The position numbers were made by a program, and so were the translations under genes. Shown piece after piece: positions 12,690-25,335 of a stretch of 64,000 nt of DNA (within the stretch, counting starts at the first letter, position 1; every line of letters starts with the position of its first letter). The notes beneath the pieces were generated by a model. The model made no database searches, was not told the DNA's origin, and was given only the letters and a program-made list of their open reading frames with translations. Source of the stretch: Floccularia luteovirens (taxonomy: Eukaryota; Basidiomycota; Agaricomycetes; Agaricales; Squamanitaceae); assembly GCA_009739215.1 (NCBI GenBank), contig VSJF01000006.1:1798001-1862000 (forward strand), read 5' to 3'.

Positions 12690-14640
12690 TAATCAATGTA
12701 TGCCGCGTGGAGTACTTGAGATACCTTCATCACTAATATTATGTAGAATTTGTCGGGCATATGTCGTCATCTGAGAAACTGGAATCTGTTCTGCTTATGA
12801 GTTATTCATAGAAGAAATCCTCTAGAACTCGCTTTCTTTCGAGAGAAAACAATATCGACAAGAGCTCTACTAGCGCTCCCGTGTGATCATGTACGTATAA
12901 GTGTATCAAGTAACTGATTGGTTCTGCCAATAATTAGATAAATTACAAAATGACTGACATATAGAGTTTGTCACCAACCTCTTAATTCTTTGTCTGTTCA
13001 TTCTTAGACAATATATCATAGAACCGCCGACCGTAGCATCTGCGACAGCACACATAATAAATGCAACGATAATTAGTGACTGAATGAAAATTGAGCGTAT
13101 ATCATAAGGCTTGAATTTGTATTAATAATAGATGTAAAACGAACGTGGAATTGAACGAGATGCAAAAATGACAATTGTCCGATCCTGCGGATATGAGAAA
13201 TGTAGCATATGATAAAGACTATAGTATCAACTCACATCATTACAATGATGACTGGAGGGAAGGGTCAGAGATATACTGATACTGGATGGTGAAATTCTCA
13301 CAAAGTACTACGCCTGTAAAGGGCAAGTCAGCTGAAAACAGGATAGTTTGTTGATCGAATTGTTACCAAACCGTGCGGCCACTACAAGACCCTTTCAAAC
13401 CATACAAGCAAATAACGTAAGGCATAAAGAGCGAGATGACTACCGCAAATATGATTATGAGATTATTCTTTTTGTTTCCAACTGTGATATAAACACCTAA
13501 GCGTCCCGAAGTCCAAGATTGTAACTTTAACATACTGATATAAAGCCGCTAGATATGAAAACTGGAGTCGTGAAATATTTTGTCAGCACTGGCGGACAAA
13601 AATAGCCTGAGAGGAAGAGTACTTACCAGTTTGTTGAAACCGCCATTATGATCTGTAATTCCCCCAATGTTAAGAGACTTCGAAGTGCCGAAGTAAACGC
13701 CAGACTCAGTTTAGTTATTAGCGCCCCCTTTGTATGGGAAAAACATTAGACTTTGCGCTTTTGTTGGTGTATGCTTGCTTACAATCGTTGACCTTGACGA
13801 GACCACGTTGATTGATTAAAGGACATAATCGGAAAATAGTGGTACATACCAAGTAGCCGTAAGAAACCCTTCCGCGTTTGAGTGGTGTATTATTAGGTAG
13901 TAGTAACTGATGATGCGTTATGTCTCAACCCCTTTGGAATGTAGTAAAATATAGTAAAATATACCCTATATGCAGTGACATCGTTGCGTCCCTGTATGCT
14001 CCAAGGATCAAGTTGTGCAAAGTCAAACCACCTTCCACACTCACCATAATGCGCCAATATACATATTCTCACATTAGTGATAGAAGCATCTAGTAGAATA
14101 CGAGAGCGCACAAATCATTTTAGCCAGAGTAGAGCAGATACTATAGATACGTCTGACGTGAGGTTATCCCAAATAGTCTGCAAGAGATGGGTAAATTAAG
14201 GTGAACTCTTGGAAAATGTTTAAATAATTACATTACTTAGAGGTGAGTACTGCGCCAAAGCTTGACTCGAAAAGTTGGAAGACTGCTCGGGCTGGATCTA
14301 TTGGGGCCATACTGAATAGACACAAAGCAGGTAATGAAATTTGATTTTGCGGCTGCTTATGTATCTAGCACCTCAGCTTCCCAAGGTAACTTATGCGACA
14401 AATGTTACAGAAACCCGTTGAGTTTGTGATCCAGTGATCAACGTTTCAACTGTCAGTCAGATTAGCATACTAAAGCACTTTTCAAGCACGCCGACTGGTC
14501 AAAATAGAGGTACTTGGTAGCAAAAATTGAAATGATGCTGATGCTGAAACTCATAAAGGCGAGAACAGTAGAGCTTTGGCAGAGAAGAATGTTATGGGTA
14601 ACATCAAAGGAGGATGCTCACTAGAAATGGGATCCACCAA
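12690..14640. repeat. Segmental duplication, copy A (direct repeat of 15880-18370)
   Basis: Long stretches match copy B in the same orientation, for example the segment around 12960-13060 with 16680-16800 and that around 14258-14345 with 18015-18100. The match is diverged, with many substitutions and indels. Copy A lacks about 530 bp that copy B has between about 16071 and 16602. Confidence 0.75.
12850..14310 (-). pseudogene. DUF6534-like membrane protein, decayed copy
   Basis: On the minus strand, starting at ATG 14310 (MAPIDPARAVFQLFESSFG), pieces of a DUF6534-type multi-pass membrane protein can be followed. They include LFGITSRQTYL, then stops and a 13 nt deletion relative to the sister copy at 16324-18067. 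Further on, QSLIIVAFIMCAVADATV... leads to a frameshifted TNQLLDTLIRT. The exons for the C-terminal NFIYLG/YVNSLLA part are missing, because copy A lacks that roughly 530 bp. With stops, frameshift and missing exons I call it a pseudogene. The function of DUF6534 proteins is unknown; they are very numerous in Agaricomycetes. Confidence 0.6.
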
Positions 14641-15879
14641 AAACAATAGAGCAAATGTTATTGATATCAGACTGTGACATTTTCAGAAAGACGAACGTGA
14701 AGACAACCAAATTCGCTATCCAAGGCTATATTGCCATAACAGGTTCCGAGGAAACATATGAGCTTTATCGAAGTCCGGAGCGTATGAAAGGCAGTGGTAG
14801 TTCCATTAGTTGAGTTTCTTCACTTGTCTGCTCACTTTGACGCGGTAAAACAACACAGGACCTATGTAGTAAGTACAGGGATATGAACACCTCCAGAGCC
14901 TGGGAATGAATTCAGACACAATTTCCCATGATCATGGTGGTTCTGTTTGCTGTGTTCCTTCCTGAGGATGAAACTGACGATTTTTTAATGCTGTGTCAAG
15001 CTTCGATACTTCAATGTTGAACGAAAGAATCGAGTACACGATGGTGTTTGATATAAATGGTGACAATACCAACATCCAGAATTCGAATCTCACCATCTTT
15101 TCTACAACAAATTCAAGGCTGAATACAAGCAAAGGATAATCATAGTTCCGGACCACAACTGCACAATGTTCCTCAAGGAACCAATATACTCGTACCCGGT
15201 GTCGCATCTGATGGTCAAGTCCCTATAGTGTGCATTCCATGTGATGATTCATCGATTCATCACCTGGAATGAACTCTGCAATTTTCAATGAAACATCCGA
15301 TGTTGTTCAATGATACTGATTACGGAACATAAGCGACCTTGTGCGGGCGAAGATACCATGTGAAGAAGAGGTGCCCTCGTATCTGGATATACATTCGTAT
15401 GGTGACTCAACCGCATGTTTATCATATCCTAGATTCGAAGGCATCGAATCATTACATCCCATTTAAAGCTGTATACATTGGAAAAGATCAATTTTTCCGT
15501 GATGTCAGGAAACTTTCCTTCGGCTCGTATCTAACTATTACACGACTATATGTTCTAACTAACATACCCTCCCATAGAGGTTAGGATGCTCGTCAGAAAA
15601 TAACACAATTTTCTATAACACGACAGAAGCAACAACAGGAGTGCAATTTGCTCTTTTTGACACTCCACTCAACTGCCTACTATTATTCAAGGGGGGGTTG
15701 AGATTTGTGGACAGTGTTAGGCATGGCACTCATCACTCAGTCTAATTTGATGAAGGACGATCAGAGTTAGTCCTTACAAAACCTTGTAATGGTCTACATA
15801 GGGCAACGCCTCAACGATCAATACAATGAGCCAAAATACTAATACTAATACGAGTCAAACATGATTTTTTCGGCATCGA
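14641..15879. other. Intergenic between duplication copies
   Basis: No recognisable gene. The sequence is AT-rich with short random ORFs. The one structure seen is an imperfect palindrome at 15233-15271, given as its own entry. Confidence 0.4.
15233..15271. repeat. Imperfect palindrome (hairpin)
   Basis: The arms CATTCCATGTGATGA and TCATCACCTGGAATG pair at 14 of 15 positions around a short loop. It lies in a gene-free stretch, and no T-run or adjoining gene suggests a terminator. Confidence 0.5.
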
Positions 15880-18370
15880 ATGTCGTGCAGATGTACTTGA
15901 AATACCTTGATCACTAATTTTATGTAGGATTTGTCGTGAACATGTCGCTTTCTGAGAAACTGGTATATGAGTTCTGCTTATGAGGTCAAATTAATTATTT
16001 ATAGCAGACGCTCTTCTAGCTGGAACTTGCCTGATTTCGGGATAAAGCAATGTCAGCAAAGACTGGTCTACCCATATTTGTGCTAGGTTGCTTTGGTTTT
16101 ACAGGTTCAAATTTAATACCAATTACTTGACAATATGCTTCAACTCACAGAAGTTTGATTAATGTTTCTAGACGGATTGTTATTTGTTACAGCACATGAG
16201 TTGTTGACCATGCCGAAACTTCCAGGATCGGTTTTGAATGCTCTCTCCCGTAGTGAGTTTCTAGAATTTAGACTTCATAAATTTAAACTTTAGTTTGAAA
16301 AATACTCTCTTCAGACATAGAGCTCACAAGGCCAAGAGTGAATTAACATAGACTATGACAAGATTTTTTCAATCGACTGCCAGAACACAAGCATACCAAC
16401 TCACGTTTAGCAAGAATGCCGTAAATACCAAGGTAGATGAAATTGTTCCTCATACATATTACCTGCAAATATATTTTTAGCAACATAGTGTTTTGACATT
16501 GTAATCACATACACATATCAAACAGATCATGTTGATTACTCTGCGATCATGGTAATAGGTTAAACGACGTGCATCAGATGTGATATTGAAGAACATACTC
16601 TACTAGTGCGCCCATGTTGATCATGTACGTCATAAGGGTGTCAATTATTCGATTGGTTCTGTCAATAATTAGATGAGTTACAAAGTACCTGACATGCAGA
16701 ATTTATCGCCAACTTCTGAATTCCTTGCTTGTTCATTCTCAGACAGAAGACCATAGAACCAGCGACTGAAGCATCTGCGACCATACAGGTGGTAAATGTA
16801 GCGATAACAAGTGACTGAATGAAAAGGGATTAGTATATCATAAGGTCTGAAAGAGTATCAATAGTGGATGAAAAACGTACACGGATTTGAACGAGGTGCA
16901 AAAATGATGAATCTTTGATCCTGTGGACATAAGAGATGTAGCATACGATGTAGATTATACCATCAACTCACATCAGTACGGCTATAGCTGAGGAGAAGTA
17001 TTAGATATAGTATACTGATATAGATAATGAAAATCTCACTAATAGCTAGGCCTGAAAGGGGCTAGTCAGCTGAAATAAGACATTAAGTTGATTGAATCGT
17101 TACCACATCGTGCGGCCACTATAAGGAACTTTCGAATTGTATAAGCAAACAACACAAAGCATAAAGAGTGAGATGACTACCGCAAATGTGACTACAAGGC
17201 TGTTCCCCTTATTTCCAACTGTGATGTATCAGCTGAACCTCATTTCGAAGTCCGAGAACATGACTCAAACATACTGATGTAAAGTCTCCAGATATGAAAA
17301 CTGGAGCAGCGAAATATTTTTGTCAATACTGGAAGACAAGAAAAAGAAACTACTCAACCAGTTTGTTGAAGCCCCCGTTATGATCTGTTTCCTCCAATGT
17401 TCAATGTTCAGAGACTCCAATGTGCCGAAGCAAACGCCAGACTTACAACAGTTATTAGTCCCCCCTTTGCACGGAAAAAAGTTAGATTTCGCTTTTGTTG
17501 ATATCTGCTCGCTCACAGTCGCTGACCTTGACAAGATCAAAATTAATTACTAGATGCAATCAAGGAATAGTGGTACAAACCAAGTAGCTGTAAGAAGCCC
17601 TTCTGCATTTGAGTGGCATACTATCAGATAGTAGTAACTGCGAGGACGATTATGTCTTAACTTCGTAAGGTATTAAAAACATACCTTATGTGCAGTGACA
17701 TCACTGTATGTATGAGATCTACAACCCTGTATCTCCAAGCATCACGGTGTGCAAAGTCAAACCATCTCATATATACTCACCATAATGCACCGATCTATAC
17801 ATCATCAGATTAGTGATGGAAGCATGTAGTTGAATACGAAAGCGCACAAAGCATTTTAGCCAGGTCTTATCATCAGAGTAGAGCCGGTAATATAAATGTG
17901 TCTGACGTGAAGTTAGTCCAAATAATCTGCAAAAGATGAGTAAATAGTGAAATCTTGGATGATGAACAAGGACTATACATTGCTGAGAGATAAGATCCGA
18001 TGAGCACTACTTTAAAGCTTGACTCGAAAAGTTGGAAGACTACTCGGGCTGGCTCTATTGGGGCCATACTAGATATACACAAAGCAGGTAGTGAAAGAAA
18101 AAAGCTTTTGATTTTGGGGCTGCTTATGTATTTAGCACCTAAGCGCTCAAGTTTCAAGTTTCAAGATAGCTGTGCAATAAACGTACTAATGGGTGTTAGA
18201 ATGTTAGAGTCTGATCCTACGAGTGATCCAGTGATCGAATTGGCACCCTAAAGAACCTTCAATTTGGACTGCCAGTCAAATCTGTGGTGCAAACGTTGAT
18301 GCCGAGATCAATAAAGCACAGAGAAGAACGCATAGCTCATGTACATCAAAAAAAGATGCTCACTTAAGTG
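15880..18370. repeat. Segmental duplication, copy B (direct repeat of 12690-14640)
   Basis: Same order and orientation as copy A over about 2 kb, including non-coding flanks upstream of the gene start (around 18100-18365 matched to 14345-14625). Copy B keeps the C-terminal exons that copy A lost. Confidence 0.75.
16324..18067 (-). CDS. DUF6534-like multi-pass membrane protein, better-kept copy
   Basis: Minus strand, proposed start 18067 (MAPIEPARVVFQLFESSFK). Recognisable blocks in order are LFGLTSRQTHLYYRLYSDDK (about 17925-17866), then SLVIATFTTCMVADASVAGS and CLRMNKQGIQ. Spliced to the last are TNRIIDTLMTYMINMGALVE, NNFIYLGIYGILAK and finally YVNSLLAL with a stop at 16326. This order (YGxTxxQTYxYY ... 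INxGxLxx ... NFIYLxF ... YVNSLLA) is the signature of DUF6534 proteins, expected to span the membrane about seven times. Several exon borders, especially around 17200-17700 and after INMGALVE, do not resolve cleanly, so the gene may also be damaged. The function is unknown. Confidence 0.5.
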
Positions 18371-20488
18371 GTTCTGCAGATGGGATTAAGTTTGAAACCA
18401 ATCGAACACAGAACAGGTGGTGACTGCCAGATACATACATGCTAAACACACCCAGTTAACCTGCAGCGCATACTTGTAGTAATTTGGGGGATTCATTACT
18501 GCGTCCGCCCGCGGACTGCTTTTCACGCGTGCAATTGAAATATGTACTTAAAAAACGCTGGGTTCTTATTATTACTCAATCCCTAAGATGGCGGGAGGTG
18601 GAGTAAGTCCACCTGTCAAGTATTAGAACCATCAGTATCGAGTCTTCGAGTTCTGTTTATCAATCACTCACTTTTACATCGTGACTGATGTAGGGGACCA
18701 GTTGCACACTGGTTTCCTGCGTCGGATGAACGAAAGAACAACCAAGTCTCAGAAACAAAATCAGTTTGGCGGAACGCAAGACACAACAGTGGTGATTGAG
18801 TAGCTAGTAGCTATCTGCTTCAATTTGCCAATGTACTTACTATTCTCTGTATGGTATGGAACATGCCTGGAATTTCGGCCGTGATGGTGGGGACTGGAGT
18901 ATTCAATATCATGTAGGGTTGGTGGGAAAACTTTGGTATTTCGTTTCTTTTCCTCAGAAAACCGGTCTCCTCATCAGCAAAAATGCATCAACTTTAAATC
19001 AGCTTTGGCTATCTTTAGCTTTCACAGTCTTCGGTTTCAGCTTTAAGTGTCTTTGCTTTGACTTTGATTGTCTTTGACTTTTGACTTGTGCTTTCAAGTC
19101 TTTGTACAGAAATCTTTATCCTCACTTTTAGCTAGCATTGACTATGACTCTTACCTTCAAAAAATCTCTGAATGACTTGGACTTTTTTGAATTCCTCGGC
19201 CTTGGGGGTCAAATATAATAGGGATATTGCATCTCAGCGGATTTCACGTGACCATCGGAGTTGCAATTCCACGTTGTTCAAATGTTCGACTTACACAATT
19301 TTTTTTCTTCAAGCTCAACTCCCACCCTATCTCTTCATAACCACCCCAACGCTAACCTAAAAAGCAATGCAACTAGACTTCAATGGAACTGTCAGGAGTG
19401 TGTCACTGTGGAATGTACTGTTATGCCCTGTTCAACTGCTGTAACTATCTTTCTGGTTCTAGGGTCTTTCTTATTACCTTGATTGTCAGTTTGATGTGTC
19501 AGTCATCTTTTTGCAAGGCTTGTATGAAGTTCACTGAACTCTACCTACCTCCAGCCCTTGATGGTACAATATAGCCACATCTGAGAAGCTACAGTAATAG
19601 CAATAACCACACTGAAGGCACAAGGAAGTATGGAATGATGGTTGATACTGACAATTTGCAAACTCTTGCTGCATCTTCTGTTGTATCCATTTTTCACTAA
19701 ATCAATAATCTTCTGTCTAGTCCAAAGCATTGCAGAAACATGATGATCAATGGCAGTGTATCAACTCAAAGAAGGAGAGATCATATTCTGTTGAGGTTGA
19801 GAAGATTGAAGATGAAGATAGTCCATGCAATGTAGCTGTGAGGAATGTGAGGATCCCGATTGTAGTATTACATATATTTATCATTGTACTATTAGTATTT
19901 AGAACCTCATAATTAATGACAATATTAGTATTATTTTGCAACATCTTCTATGTCTTTATTAGTGTCTTTATAAAGAAAATGATGTCTTTTAAAGAAAATG
20001 GACCTAACTTTCCAAAGACAATCATCTTTGACACTTTAGGTTCTTTATATGTCTTTTTATATCTTTTTTGTCTTTGGAAAGATGAAAAAGACATGTTCAA
20101 AGTCTGTGCATTTTTGCTAATGCTTACTTTAAAATTTGCAGTTTACGATGTTGGAAGGTGAGCTGGTACTATGGGAATCACTGAAATTTGCCAGCACCTT
20201 GAGCCAGGTTATTTGCTTATCCAAAAAAGTGTTAAATGTGGTTAACATGATCTTGTAATTCTGAGGATCACAGCTACTAACATATTTTCTACAATACAGT
20301 CATGGCAGAGAATCATTATGGTGCCAACATACTAATTTTAGTAGAGACACACCAACTTCAATGGACCATCTTGCCTACTCATCTCAGATTGGCGATGTTC
20401 TCTGAAGCTAATTTGTGACAGGTAGAACTGCATCAATTGCCAGTCACCACCCTTGTAACTTCTAAGAATGTTTTCATGAGGTGCTTAT
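18371..20488. other. Intergenic / old repeat debris
   Basis: No intact gene seen. A CTTTG-rich low-complexity tract runs through about 19003-19100. Around 19730-19855 a short ORF contains an acidic RSYSVEVEKIEDEDSP string of the sort met in basidiomycete transposon proteins, but it is too short to classify. Confidence 0.35.
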
Positions 20489-20909
20489 TGTGACAGCAAC
20501 TCCATGTGATCAATTAGTAGTCATGTGATTAGTCATGTACTTGTCAGTCATGTGTTGTAGACCTGATAAGATAAGATAAGGTCACACCAGTATAAATGAC
20601 TAAGATGTAATGACATGCATGGTCTAGAGCATTCTAGAGCTTACTGTGGACATGCGTATGACTCATGTTATGGAACGTGTATGACTCATGTTCTATCTGG
20701 AGTAGACATGAGGTATTTCATGTATACGCTGGTAACTACATTAGGTATTACATAGCCTATGACTATAATGTATATATACAGAGTAGTAACATCTAATATA
20801 CTTTGTCCAATTACCTTGGTAGTAGTTAGTAGTAGCACCCTCTAAGCAATAGTAAGAACCCCAGGTAAGGTAGTTCTCTATCACTGTGTGTGACAGGTGC
20901 TGCTCAATA
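20489..20909 (+). repeat. 5' LTR of the first Copia-type element
   Basis: The stretch starts at TGTGACAGCAAC and ends ...GCTGCTCAATA. A GGTTATGGGCCC follows directly, the same primer-binding-like sequence that follows the LTR at 25049. It is related to, but clearly diverged from, the 382 bp LTRs at 24668 and 30175. The left border is the least certain part. Confidence 0.55.
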
Positions 20910-21173
20910 GGTTATGGGCCCTAGTGCTAGTCTCTATGGCATGTTCGTCACTGCCTAAGATGACTTGGAACTAAGCTCTACCTGGATGGTTAAGTGTCTC
21001 TGGTACTTGCTCCGCATCACGTTGAGCTTATATTATTGATCACTCTACTATCATTGGCAGAACTATATAAATGAGACAATGTCTCTTTGCTAAGCCTTAT
21101 GTCTTGATTGTTGATATGAATGTTGAGCTAATGCTGTCTTTTACAGCCCTTAACTTCAAACAAACTTTTAAGC

Positions 21174-22561
21174 ATGTCAACTTCATTTATCATCACTGCT
21201 GTCTCCTTCATCTTTGCCAGAAACAAATGGTTCGACTGGAAATCTCAGATGCAGGTGTTCATGATGATCTCCAGTTTCTGGATGTATGTGTTGGGAACCA
21301 GACTCTTTCCTTCTGGGGATCCCAACAGCTTCAATGAGTTTAAAATGAAGCTGGCCCTGAAATTTGAAGAGAAGAACATTATGGCATTAGGATGTTTGAG
21401 AATGCGGATCTCCTCCAACATTTGGGCACTGGTTAAGGACATGACAACTGCTAAGGAAGTATGGGATTTCCTTGTCACACAATATGAGAAAAAGGAATTG
21501 GGGATGATTTTTGAATTGTACAAAAAGCTAAAGGACTTTAAAATGTCTAGAGACAACCCCAAAACTGATATTCTCAGACTTAGGGAAATTTGTAGCCACA
21601 TGACTGAAAATGACTGTGCTATCCCTGAGTTGCTTCAGGCATTAATTGCCTTGGCAGCTATCCCAGACAAATGGAATATGGTTATAACCACACTATTGCA
21701 AAACAAAGATGCACAGACCCTCCACCTAAGTGATGTAGCTGACGCTGTGCAGCATCAGTACACTGGTGCTAACATTCAGAAAGCTACCTCAAGTAGTGCT
21801 GCAGACAAGGCAAATAAAATATCAAATGTCAAAAGTAAGATGCAGAACCCTCAATACAAAGACCAGACTCAAAAACAAAAAGAAGACTCTTCCAAAGATG
21901 GTCAGGGGAAGAAGTGCACCAGAGGCAGTTGTGAGAGAGGAAAGGGTAAACAAGAAGAGAAGAAAAATAATGCAAAAACAGCAGACGAGCCAAGTGAGAA
22001 TACAGCTTACTCACATATAGCATCCCTGGCTATGCCAGGTCTATCATGCATCCCCTTGGAAGAGTGACTCAGTCCGACTCAGGTGATTCTATATCTCTCG
22101 GATCTTTGGAAGACGACAAAGACTATCCATGTCCTGCTAATGGCTGGACAGAGATGGATGTTGACATGGAGATTGTAGACACTGCAGGGATTGAAAGGGT
22201 CAATGCAGCTTTAGCTGTAGATGTTGCAACAGCATGATCACATGATGGATTACATAATTTGTCAGGTGATGAGTTAGGTGATATGTCACATGACTACACT
22301 CACATATGCCCTATGCCCTATGCCCTATGCATCATATCATGAACCCTTACACAAATATGTACATATAGCTAGAACTGTATATAAGGATGCTCTTATGCAG
22401 AATAGATCCCTTGTCCTATTCTATAGGTAGTAGTAGCAACGCTAACTATAAAGTGTGAATCTAAGTAAGCACAAGGTAAGGCTTGAGTCTCTCCACTGTG
22501 TCATGCACACATGGCTGCTCAATAGTAGACACCAGATATCAGAGTGAGAGGCAAGTACCTA
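21174..22561 (+). pseudogene. Copia-type gag, frameshifted and interrupted
   Basis: The ORF 21174-22067 encodes a gag of the Ty1/Copia UBN2-like type (ISSNIWALVKDMTTAKEVWD..., LPELLQALIALAAIP-like block). Its closest relative in the window is the gag at 25336. A frameshift near 22045 moves the C-terminal part (QSDSGDSISLGSLEDDKDYP) to another frame, and about 130 residues of the Ser/Pro-rich middle are absent relative to the other gag. At 22222-22524 a solo LTR interrupts the last codons. Removing it with one copy of the GTAGA duplication restores a tail matching SERQVP of the second gag. The element ends abruptly near 22561, without pol or 3' LTR. Confidence 0.7.
22222..22524 (+). repeat. 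Solo LTR with 5 bp target duplication GTAGA
   Basis: This 303 bp sequence is homologous to the 382 bp LTRs at 24668 and 30175, lacking an internal block of about 75 bp. It begins TGTTGCAACAGCATG and ends CTCAATA. GTAGA lies immediately before (22217-22221) and after (22525-22529). It sits inside the gag of the first Copia element. Confidence 0.85.
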
Positions 22562-22770
22562 TATTTTTATCCACATATATAGCAACACCCCTGGACAGAA
22601 ATCCTTAGACTTTTCTCTTTGGATTTCCTGTCCAGGTAAGTAGATAGAATATGTATACTTTACAATATAATAACTTTGGATTTCCTGTCCAGTTCGATGT
22701 GCTTCCTGTTTTGCAGTCTGTTGCAACACTTCAAAACATGCACCGTGCAAACTGCCCAGTTGCCCTTACA
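22562..22770 (-). repeat. 209 bp inverted repeat, left copy
   Basis: The reverse complement of this stretch starts TGTAAGGGCAACTGGGCAG and ends GTGGATAAAAATA. It matches 31794-32002 at roughly 93 percent by eye. Each copy contains the 16-mer TGGATTTCCTGTCCAG (or its complement) twice. The TG start suggests an LTR-like repeat present in opposite orientations. Confidence 0.75.
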
Positions 22771-22887
22771 GTAGAAAAGTCTCACCAAAAGGACTGGTAC
22801 TTTTGAGCCAAACCAATTAGCAGGTTTCGCACCTCAACACCCCTCCTTTAGCCACTCTCTCATAGCAGCCTATTGCCCCATATCACC

Positions 22888-24567
22888 ATGAGTGCAGAAG
22901 AACGTCTCTTTGCCATGGAAAATGCAGTCCATGAAGCCAATGTGAGAAGTGAAACCCACCAACACATCCTAAATGAGATCCTACAATGACTTAACCAATT
23001 ATCCACAATTCCCCGAGACTCTCCTGTCCCTACTCCACCTCTTTCAACCCTCGAACTAGTTGCAAAGAGCATCACACCCTTGCGACCTTTGATGCCTAAT
23101 GATTTTAATGGAGATCACACTCGAGGCCACTCCTTTCTCAACTCCTGTCGACTCTATATCACCCTGTGCTCAGAACAGTTCCCTGATGAGCAGCAACGTA
23201 TTCACTGGGCCCTTTCCTTCATGAAAGAGGGTCGAGCTGCAATCTTTGCACATCGAATCATGCAACACAAAAGCCAAAACTGACCAAGCTGCCTACAATG
23301 ACTGGACTTGTTTTGAACAGGCCTTCATCATAGAATTCTGCCCAAAACATGAGACCACTATTGCTCTCACTACCCTTGAATCAGTTTGATACTTCCAGGG
23401 AAAAAGGACTGTGGATGAATATGTGGATAAGTTCAAGGACTTGATTGAGGAAGCTTGATACACAGATGGTGTTGCAATTGTGATGAAGTTTCGCAGAGGC
23501 CTTGAACCTCAAATACAGAACAGGATTGCAGAGATGGGTGAAAGCCGCCCAGCAGATGATGATCCTGAAGGCTGGTATAGCATGGCTCACCTTCTAGACC
23601 AGAATCGAACTGCTAAATGATGCCTTTCATGCTGCGACCTAACCTTTGTTCTCAGTCTCCATAAATCCACCTCAATCCATATTCACTTTTCATACTAATA
23701 GTAATCCTCTATTTCATCCTCAGTTCCCAGTCCCAGCTGCATCTGTGACTGCCCCTAAACCTCTTACAGCAGTTTATCGCCCCATTCCCATGGATATTGA
23801 TGTTGCAAAATGCTGCACCTTGGCCTTGATGACATATTGACATTGTGGTGAACCAGGGCATCTTGCACGAGAATGCCCAAGGGCTTTTGACATTCGATAC
23901 ATGTCAGAGGAGGAACAAGAGGAATGGATACAATACCTCCTTACTACAGCAGATGTTGCAAATGCAAACCCAGAGGTTGAAACAGCCCTTGAAACACAGG
24001 ACATCATAGTGGAACTAACAGAGGAGGATTTTCCCTCAAGCAGTGGATGAATAGTGCACCCCCACTGCTTGTAACAAATCGTTTCAGTGCCCTTATTGTA
24101 GAAGATAGTCATGAATGCATTTCTGATTGTGATTCTTCTATGCTTGAGCTCGAAACAACTTATGTCACACCAAATACCCCTACCTCGATATCTCATTGCA
24201 AACGTTGGGAGTGCCTGCTACCTAAACAGTATATCATTGTGACCACACCTAGCTCTAATTCATTATACCTAAAGGTAGAGATCGAGATGATCAACACACA
24301 CGAATGCAAGGCAGTCCAGGCCCTACTTGACAGTGGAGCAACTGGCCTGTTCATTGACTCTGAGTATGTGAAATCGAACCGGATTGCAACACGCAAATTG
24401 ACTCGTTCGATCCCTGTCTACAATGTTGATGGCTCTCTCAATAATGCTGGTGCCATCTCAGAGGTTGTAGATGTCATACTTCATTTCAAGGATCATACCA
24501 AACGTGCTCAACTTGCAGTCACAAAACTAGGACAACAACACCTCATTCTGGGGTATACCTGGCTTTG
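22888..24567 (+). pseudogene. Gypsy gag and aspartic protease remnants
   Basis: Starting at the ATG at 22888 (MSAEERLFAMENAVHEAN), gag pieces run with several in-frame stops (HTRGHSFLNSCRLYITLCSE; then KFKDLIEEA, stop; MKFRRGLEPQIQNRI). A damaged zinc knuckle follows near 23836-23880 (HCGEPGHLARECP). An aspartic protease domain at about 24280-24567 has the active-site ALLDSGATGLFID and a GYTW-like flap end, followed by a stop where an Arg codon is expected. In Gypsy elements these parts make the capsid and cleave the polyprotein; here they cannot be translated through. Confidence 0.75.
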
Positions 24568-24667
24568 AGAACACAACCCAGAGGTTGATTGGTCTACTCA
24601 GGAGGTCAAGATGAGTCGCTATCCAGCACAATGCAGTACCTGCTGTGCTGAAATGAAACAGGATCGC

Positions 24668-25049
24668 TGTTGCGTCAGCACGATCACATGATGGATTACA
24701 TAATTTGTCAGGTGATAAGTCAGATGATATGTCACATGATGTGTCACATGACTACACTCACATATGCCCTATGCCCTATGCATCACGTGCAATATGACTA
24801 AACATGTTCTATAACCTTCTATAAGGTTCTATGAAGTAGACATGTGACTATGACAGACATAGCACGGACCCTTATGCAAATATGTACATACAGCTAGAAC
24901 TGTATATAAGGACACTCTTATGCGAATAGATACCTTGTCCTATTCTATAGGTAGTAGTAGTAACACTAACCGTAAGGTGTGATCTAAGTAAGCACAAGGT
25001 AAGATCTTTGAGTTCCTCCACTGTGTCTTGCACACATGGCTGCTCAACA
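24668..25049 (+). repeat. 5' LTR of the gag-only element
   Basis: A 382 bp direct repeat of 30175-30556. It contains CTGTATATAAGGA (TATA-like), likely the element's promoter. The next base starts the primer-binding-like GGTTATGGGCCC. Confidence 0.9.
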
Positions 25050-25335
25050 GGTTATGGGCCCCGGTTGTCAGTCTCAATGGCGCGTTCATCGCTGCCTATG
25101 ATGATGGTGACTTAAAGCTCTTACCTCTTGTGAAGTGACTCTCCCATGCTCCCTTAATTGGTAGAAGCATTGGTGACTTGTCCACTCTACAAGTGATTGA
25201 GTCTGAACGTTGTTCATGACAATAAATCTATGCGAGCCTTATGTGTCTTGACAGTGTCTTTACACTGAGTTGAACGTTGTGCTGATGCAACATTAATTTG
25301 TAGCTCGCCAACAACCAACTTTTATCAAGTACAAC

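Noticed and set aside
19003..19100. CTTTG-rich tract as a regulatory element
   Set aside because: Simple low-complexity sequence with no adjoining gene.
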